Positions 60,915-64,000 of a stretch of DNA of 64,000 nt are shown in pieces. The notes beneath the pieces are model-generated. The model saw only the letters and a program-made list of their open reading frames with translations. It did not search any database and was not told where the DNA came from. Location: contig CAZOEO010000012.1 in assembly GCA_964578885.1 (NCBI GenBank), forward strand, positions 19,677-83,676, written 5' to 3'. A program made the position numbers and the translations under genes. This DNA is from CAZRHR01 sp964578885 (GTDB lineage: Bacteria > Bacteroidota > Bacteroidia > CAIKAF01). How positions within the stretch are numbered: the first letter of the stretch is position 1; every line of letters begins with the position of its first letter.

Positions 60915-61616
60915 TTAGAGATAAAAATCTTTTGTTAAATGCGCGTATCCGGTGCTTCTCGTCTTTTTATCCTCTTCATATAGAAATAGATGCTCTTCCT
61001 GAATGATCTGTGGTTTATGCTGTTGCCATTGGCCAAGCAACCGAATGTTTTTACCATTTTCTACGGATTTGACCCAAAGGATTTTTTCCAAATAAAACTG
61101 ATTCGTATTCAGTGCTTTATCCCAAAGTGAAACCACGTGTACCGGTAAAACCAGCGCTACGGTCCCGGTTTCTCTTAAGCCATTTTTCCAAAGGCGACAC
61201 CATCTGTCTGGCAAAGCTTTATCGGCGTGTCTGGCCGTTACTTTTTCAAGATTCGGGTTAGGAGTGTGGCCGAAAAAATAAGGCGGATTGCACACAATGC
61301 CATCTGCTTTTTCCTGTAAAACAAGCTGTTCCATGGATGTGGTCATCAGCGAAATGTCACAGGTGAAAGGCAAGTTTTCAAAATTAATCTTTGCCATGTT
61401 TGCTGCCTGCAGATCCGGTTCCACTGCAGTGATTTTTCCGGCACCCCGCTGAGCCAACATACTAGCCAATATGCCGGTGCCTGTACCAATATCCAAGTAA
61501 TGGCCACCTTTGGTTACAGGCGCCCAGCTTCCCAACAGCACCGCATCGGTTCCCACTTTAAAAGGTGAGGTGTCCTGAAAAATGGAAAATTGCTTGAAAT
61601 GAAAAGGTGCAGACAT
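60915..61616 (-). CDS. tRNA1(Val) (adenine37-N6)-methyltransferase TrmN6-type
   Basis: 233 residues from the ATG at 61616. SAM-dependent N6-adenine methyltransferase: FKQFSIFQDTSPFKVGTDAVLLGSW N-terminal motif split as FSIFQD and KVGTDAVLLG, SAM motif DIGTGTGILASMLAQRG, and catalytic NPPYF. Matches the YfiC/TrmN6 family, which modifies A37 of tRNA(Val). The -7 box at 61620-61627 ends 4 bases before the ATG, so the message may be leaderless. Confidence 0.9.
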   Translation of the reverse strand: MSAPFHFKQFSIFQDTSPFKVGTDAVLLGSWAPVTKGGHYLDIGTGTGILASMLAQRGAGKITAVEPDLQAANMAKINFENLPFTCDISLMTTSMEQLVLQEKADGIVCNPPYFFGHTPNPNLEKVTARHADKALPDRWCRLWKNGLRETGTVALVLPVHVVSLWDKALNTNQFYLEKILWVKSVENGKNIRLLGQWQQHKPQIIQEEHLFLYEEDKKTRSTGYAHLTKDFYL

Positions 61617-61619
61617 GCA

Positions 61620-61627
61620 CAAAGATA
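61620..61627 (-). promoter_or_regulatory. -7 promoter element for trmN6-type gene
   Basis: Minus-strand TATCTTTG, exact TAnnTTTG, 3 bases from the ATG at 61616. Implies a very short or absent leader. Confidence 0.5.
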
Positions 61628-61744
61628 CTTTGATTTACGACGGTTCATTGGAATTTAATCCGATTAGAGTCATAAGCTATTGATTATGATAGTACTGTTT
61701 TCGGGATTTCCCATTATTCAATAGTCCCTTGGAATGGCAATATC

Positions 61745-61776
61745 TTTGGCCGTTTAGGGTAAATATATTTCTTTTG
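61745..61776 (+). promoter_or_regulatory. Possible promoter of the GNAT gene
   Basis: -33 TTTG at 61745-61748 and a one-mismatch -7 box TTCTTTTG (61769-61776), 20 bases apart, 17 bases before the ATG. Confidence 0.4.
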
Positions 61777-61793
61777 TAGTTAAAGCCTATGTC

Positions 61794-62930
61794 ATGTCGA
61801 ACATCGTTGTAACCGAAGCGCTTTCTGCCGCAGACCGTAAAGCATTTATCATGCTTCCCTGGGATATTTATGCGAAAGATCCCATTTGGGTCGCCCCGTT
61901 GATCGATAGTTATAAAAAGGTATTTGATCCGAAGGTGAGTCCCTTTTTCAAACATGGTTCTATGCGTCTTTTTATAGCCCGGAAAGATGGAAAAGTGGTC
62001 GGTCGTGTGGCCGCAATAGAGAATAAATTGCATAATGAGGTCTGGAAAGATAAAACCGGCTTTTTTGGTTTTTTTGAGTGTATCCAGGATCAGTCGGTGG
62101 CCAATGCTTTGTTGAACAAGGCGGCAGAAGTGCTCAAATCTTCCGGTTTCGAGGCCATGCGTGGTCCGGCGTCCCCATCTTCCAACGAAGATTACGGCGT
62201 GCAGGTAGATGGGTTTGAACATCAGCATGTGATTTTGTCGACTTATAATGCGCCTTACTATTTCGAGTTGTATAAGAATTATGGTTTAATTCCCATCAAA
62301 GACTTGTTTGCTTTCAGGTTCGATGGGCGTAAAATCCTGGAAAAGAATCAGGAGCGTATTGAGCGACTTGAAGCGGCATTGACCCAGCGGATGAAATTTG
62401 AGCTGGTAGATTTAGACATGAAACATTTTGAAGCTGCGGTAAAGCAATTCAAATCCATTTTCAATCAGGCATGGACCACGCAAAACAACCATGGTTGGGT
62501 GCCATTGACCGATGAAGAATTCGATTTTATTACAAGTGATTTAAAGCAAATCACCGATCCCCGGTTGGTGATGTTTGCCAAGGTAGATGGAAAAGTGGTG
62601 GGCGGATGTATTTGTTTACCAGATTATAATGAGATTTTTCGGAGTTGGAAAGGTCGGATTTTCCCTTTCAACTGGATTGACATGTTTACCAAGAAGAAAT
62701 CAATTCGTTGTGTACGGATTGTGATTTTGGGTGTGTTGCCTGAGTATCAGAAGCGTGGTATAGATGCCATCATGTATAAAGAAATCACCAGGCGTGGTCT
62801 TGAAAGAGGTGCTACCTGGGCGGAAGCGAGTTATATTGTGGAAGACAACGAGCCCATGAAGCGACCTTTACTGAATATTGGTGGGGAGATTTACAAGACC
62901 TATAAGGTCATGGAAAAGTCCTTGATTTGA
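61794..62930 (+). CDS. GNAT-fold acetyltransferase-like protein
   Basis: 378 residues, about twice a single GNAT domain. The N-terminal half (LPWDIYAKDPIWVAPLIDS, ARKDGKVVGRVAAIENK) and the C-terminal half (AKVDGKVVGGCICLPDYNE, VIFGVLPEYQKRGIDAIMYKEI is written here as VILGVLPEYQKRGID) each show GNAT-like strands; the C-terminal QKRGID segment fits an acetyl-CoA pyrophosphate loop. Substrate unknown; similar long GNAT proteins are common in Bacteroidota. Monocistronic. Confidence 0.83.
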   Translation: MSNIVVTEALSAADRKAFIMLPWDIYAKDPIWVAPLIDSYKKVFDPKVSPFFKHGSMRLFIARKDGKVVGRVAAIENKLHNEVWKDKTGFFGFFECIQDQSVANALLNKAAEVLKSSGFEAMRGPASPSSNEDYGVQVDGFEHQHVILSTYNAPYYFELYKNYGLIPIKDLFAFRFDGRKILEKNQERIERLEAALTQRMKFELVDLDMKHFEAAVKQFKSIFNQAWTTQNNHGWVPLTDEEFDFITSDLKQITDPRLVMFAKVDGKVVGGCICLPDYNEIFRSWKGRIFPFNWIDMFTKKKSIRCVRIVILGVLPEYQKRGIDAIMYKEITRRGLERGATWAEASYIVEDNEPMKRPLLNIGGEIYKTYKVMEKSLI

Positions 62931-63125
62931 TGGAGCGTATTGAACTGATTTTTGTGATGTAGCAGGGTTTTAACGTTGGAAAAAAATTTTGACATGAGGA
63001 AGATAGGGTAGGGAATCCTTTTCCCTGTTTGTCCATAGCTTAGGTACTATTATTGCCTGGAAGATGCGATATGCATTGAATTTCTTCATTTATTCGGCCA
63101 ATATTTTCTGGTGATTGCCAATCAT

Positions 63126-63194
63126 TTATTGCGTAATGACTTTATAAGCAAAAATTCCTTTTTCCGTTTTGGTAAAGCTGGTGTTCTATCTTTT
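63126..63194 (-). pseudogene. Coding-like tail beyond the orfB fusion stop
   Basis: After the stop at 63195-63197, the same frame continues past one more stop (63186-63188) into a protein-like stretch (NTSFTKTEKGIFAYKV) ending at 63126-63128. With the fused tail just upstream, this suggests one decayed chromosomal gene broken by stops. The family is not recognised. The rest of the gap from 62931 to 63125 holds nothing I can support. Confidence 0.35.
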
Positions 63195-63629
63195 TCACTT
63201 AACTACAATTTCTGCTTGTACGTCAATTCTAAAGCCTCCTGTCCTTTCAAAGAATGATTTTCTTTCTGCTGTATCAATTACAGTAAAACTTGGATGTTTT
63301 CTGTTACAAGCAAAAGCTTTTTTATAGCGAAAATTGGAAAGGTCGTGATTTTCTGAAATCAATTTTATTGTATTTTCCAATTGTCCTTTTGTCCACAAAA
63401 TGCCCTCATTACGGATGCGATTATAGAATTTGTCCTGACCTTCCATCGGCTTCTTCTCAGCCAATGCAGACAACTTTTCAATCACCTCAAGATCATCCTT
63501 GATAGAAACATAGTAATACAATGATCGTGACAAGTTGATGAGTTTACAAGCCCGTGCAAGACTATAGCCGTGTGCTTCACGGACATAGTCAACTCTGTCT
63601 TTGCGCTCGCAGGGCTTTAAAACTTTTTT
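63195..63629 (-). pseudogene. Truncated IS3 OrfB fused to unrelated tail
   Basis: From the slippery site the -1 frame reads as the N-terminus of an IS3-family OrfB (CERKDRVDYVREAHGYSLAR, then SRSLYYYVSIKDDLEVIEKL and DKFYNRIRNEGILW). After about position 63395 the family match stops. The remaining 65 residues (from TKGQLENTIKLISENH to AEIVVK) do not look like transposase, and the DDE catalytic core is missing. It is therefore a dead transposase gene, cut by a deletion or secondary rearrangement and joined in frame to other sequence. Confidence 0.7.
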
Positions 63630-63883
63630 GACAAAATGTCCTTCAAAACCTTGTTGTCCATGGCAAGATCAGCGTACATTTTCTGGAGCTGTGCATGTTT
63701 CTGCTCAAGGTCGCGAAGGCGCTGAAGATCTTGCGTCTCCATGCCTCCATATTTCCTGTTCCAGTTATAAAAAGTCTGCTTGTTAATCCCAAGTTCGCGA
63801 CAAATGTCTGCAACGCTCTTGCCTACTGCGTACTCTTTCAACGCTGACACAATCTGTGTCTCGGTAAACTTTGATTTTTTCAT
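63617..63883 (-). CDS. IS3-family transposase OrfA
   Basis: 88 residues. Helix-turn-helix DNA-binding protein of IS3 elements (KFTETQIVSALKEYAVGKSVADICRELGINKQTFYNW), followed by the leucine-zipper-like helix (LRDLEQKHAQLQKMYADLAMDNKVLKDIL). It binds the terminal repeats and normally forms the transposase by -1 frameshift with OrfB. Itself intact. Confidence 0.88.
   Translation of the reverse strand: MKKSKFTETQIVSALKEYAVGKSVADICRELGINKQTFYNWNRKYGGMETQDLQRLRDLEQKHAQLQKMYADLAMDNKVLKDILSKKF
63623..63629 (-). other. Programmed -1 frameshift heptamer (A_AAA_AAG)
   Basis: On the minus strand the last codons of orfA contain A AAA AAG in the correct 0 frame, the canonical slippery heptamer of IS3-family elements. 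The -1 frame leads directly into the OrfB N-terminus. Confidence 0.75.
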
Positions 63884-64000
63884 GATTCTGGTGTTTAAAG
63901 GTATGAAAAGCTACTTTTAAACTGTCCAAAATTTGGGGGAGGTTACACCTACCTGGGTTTTGGGCGGGGCCAAAAAATTATTTTCCTGTAGCGTGAATTA

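Larger units (their letters stand above)
63395..63947 (-). mobile_element. Truncated IS3-family insertion sequence
   Basis: Contains OrfA, the frameshift site and the first part of OrfB of an IS3-family element close to the IS407 group. The intact end, reading TGTAACCTCCCCC inward on the minus strand, begins at about 63947 and lies 64 bases before orfA. The opposite end and most of OrfB are missing; no matching inverted repeat was seen further left. Target-site duplication cannot be tested because one end is lost. Confidence 0.7.

Noticed and set aside
1..64000. tRNA or rRNA genes
   Set aside because: No T-loop-like GGTTCGAATC with a matching acceptor stem and no rRNA signatures were seen in the intergenic regions; a tRNAscan run would be decisive.

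Overview
The window comes from a Bacteroidota chromosome. Four things point there. A secreted PKD-repeat protein ends in a type B type IX secretion sorting domain. A complete MoxR-DUF58-BatABCDE aerotolerance cluster is present. lepB sits next to a WbqC-family gene. Many genes are preceded by the Bacteroidota -7 promoter element TAnnTTTG rather than by a sigma70 -10 box or a strong Shine-Dalgarno site. Most of the window is ordinary, densely packed housekeeping DNA. I saw no rRNA, tRNA, CRISPR array or prophage.

Layout. 0-5.2 kb: decayed coding scraps, katG, a secreted membrane protein of unknown function and an M48 lipoprotein protease. 5.2-13.4 kb: fabH, an orphan FtsX-type permease and a tripartite RND efflux operon (adaptor, pump, TolC-like channel). 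13.4-21.2 kb: prfC with a secreted partner, a phosphohexomutase, CreD, a DUF1801 protein, and a LMW phosphatase coupled to an RsmI-like methyltransferase. 21.2-29.3 kb: an unknown histidine-containing membrane protein, rpsF-rpsR-rplI, a sterol-desaturase-type hydroxylase coupled to murB, a DUF4159 protein, lepB and a WbqC protein. 29.3-41 kb (mostly minus strand): cmk-YkgJ-AlbA_2 operon, isocitrate dehydrogenase, a long ompH/Skp-M1 peptidase-ccmE-ccmF-DUF2520-kdsC run, and cinA. 41-49.7 kb: moxR through batE plus a metallophosphoesterase, in one overlapping operon. 49.8-60.7 kb: secreted and surface proteins, rnhB and an FkbM methyltransferase transcribed divergently, a GT4 glycosyltransferase, a LysM plus periplasmic-binding fusion, the PKD adhesin-like protein and a rhomboid protease. 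60.7-64 kb: trmN6, a GNAT protein and a truncated IS3-family element.

How the genes work together. The Bat cluster is a single coupled envelope-stress module: AAA+ ATPase, von Willebrand proteins, TPR proteins and the BatD scaffold. The ompH-ccmEF block combines outer-membrane biogenesis with cytochrome c maturation and Kdo synthesis. The RND operon supplies drug efflux.

Reading the -7 boxes against the gene starts suggests that several genes (the RND adaptor, cmk, rnhB and the FkbM methyltransferase) use TTG or GTG starts, and that a few mRNAs are nearly leaderless. The most distinctive observations are three: the overlapping back-to-back promoters between rnhB and the FkbM gene, the histidine-patterned membrane protein at 21.3 kb, and the truncated IS3 element joined to what looks like a decayed gene. 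I did not find a convincing new multi-gene defence or mobile system.
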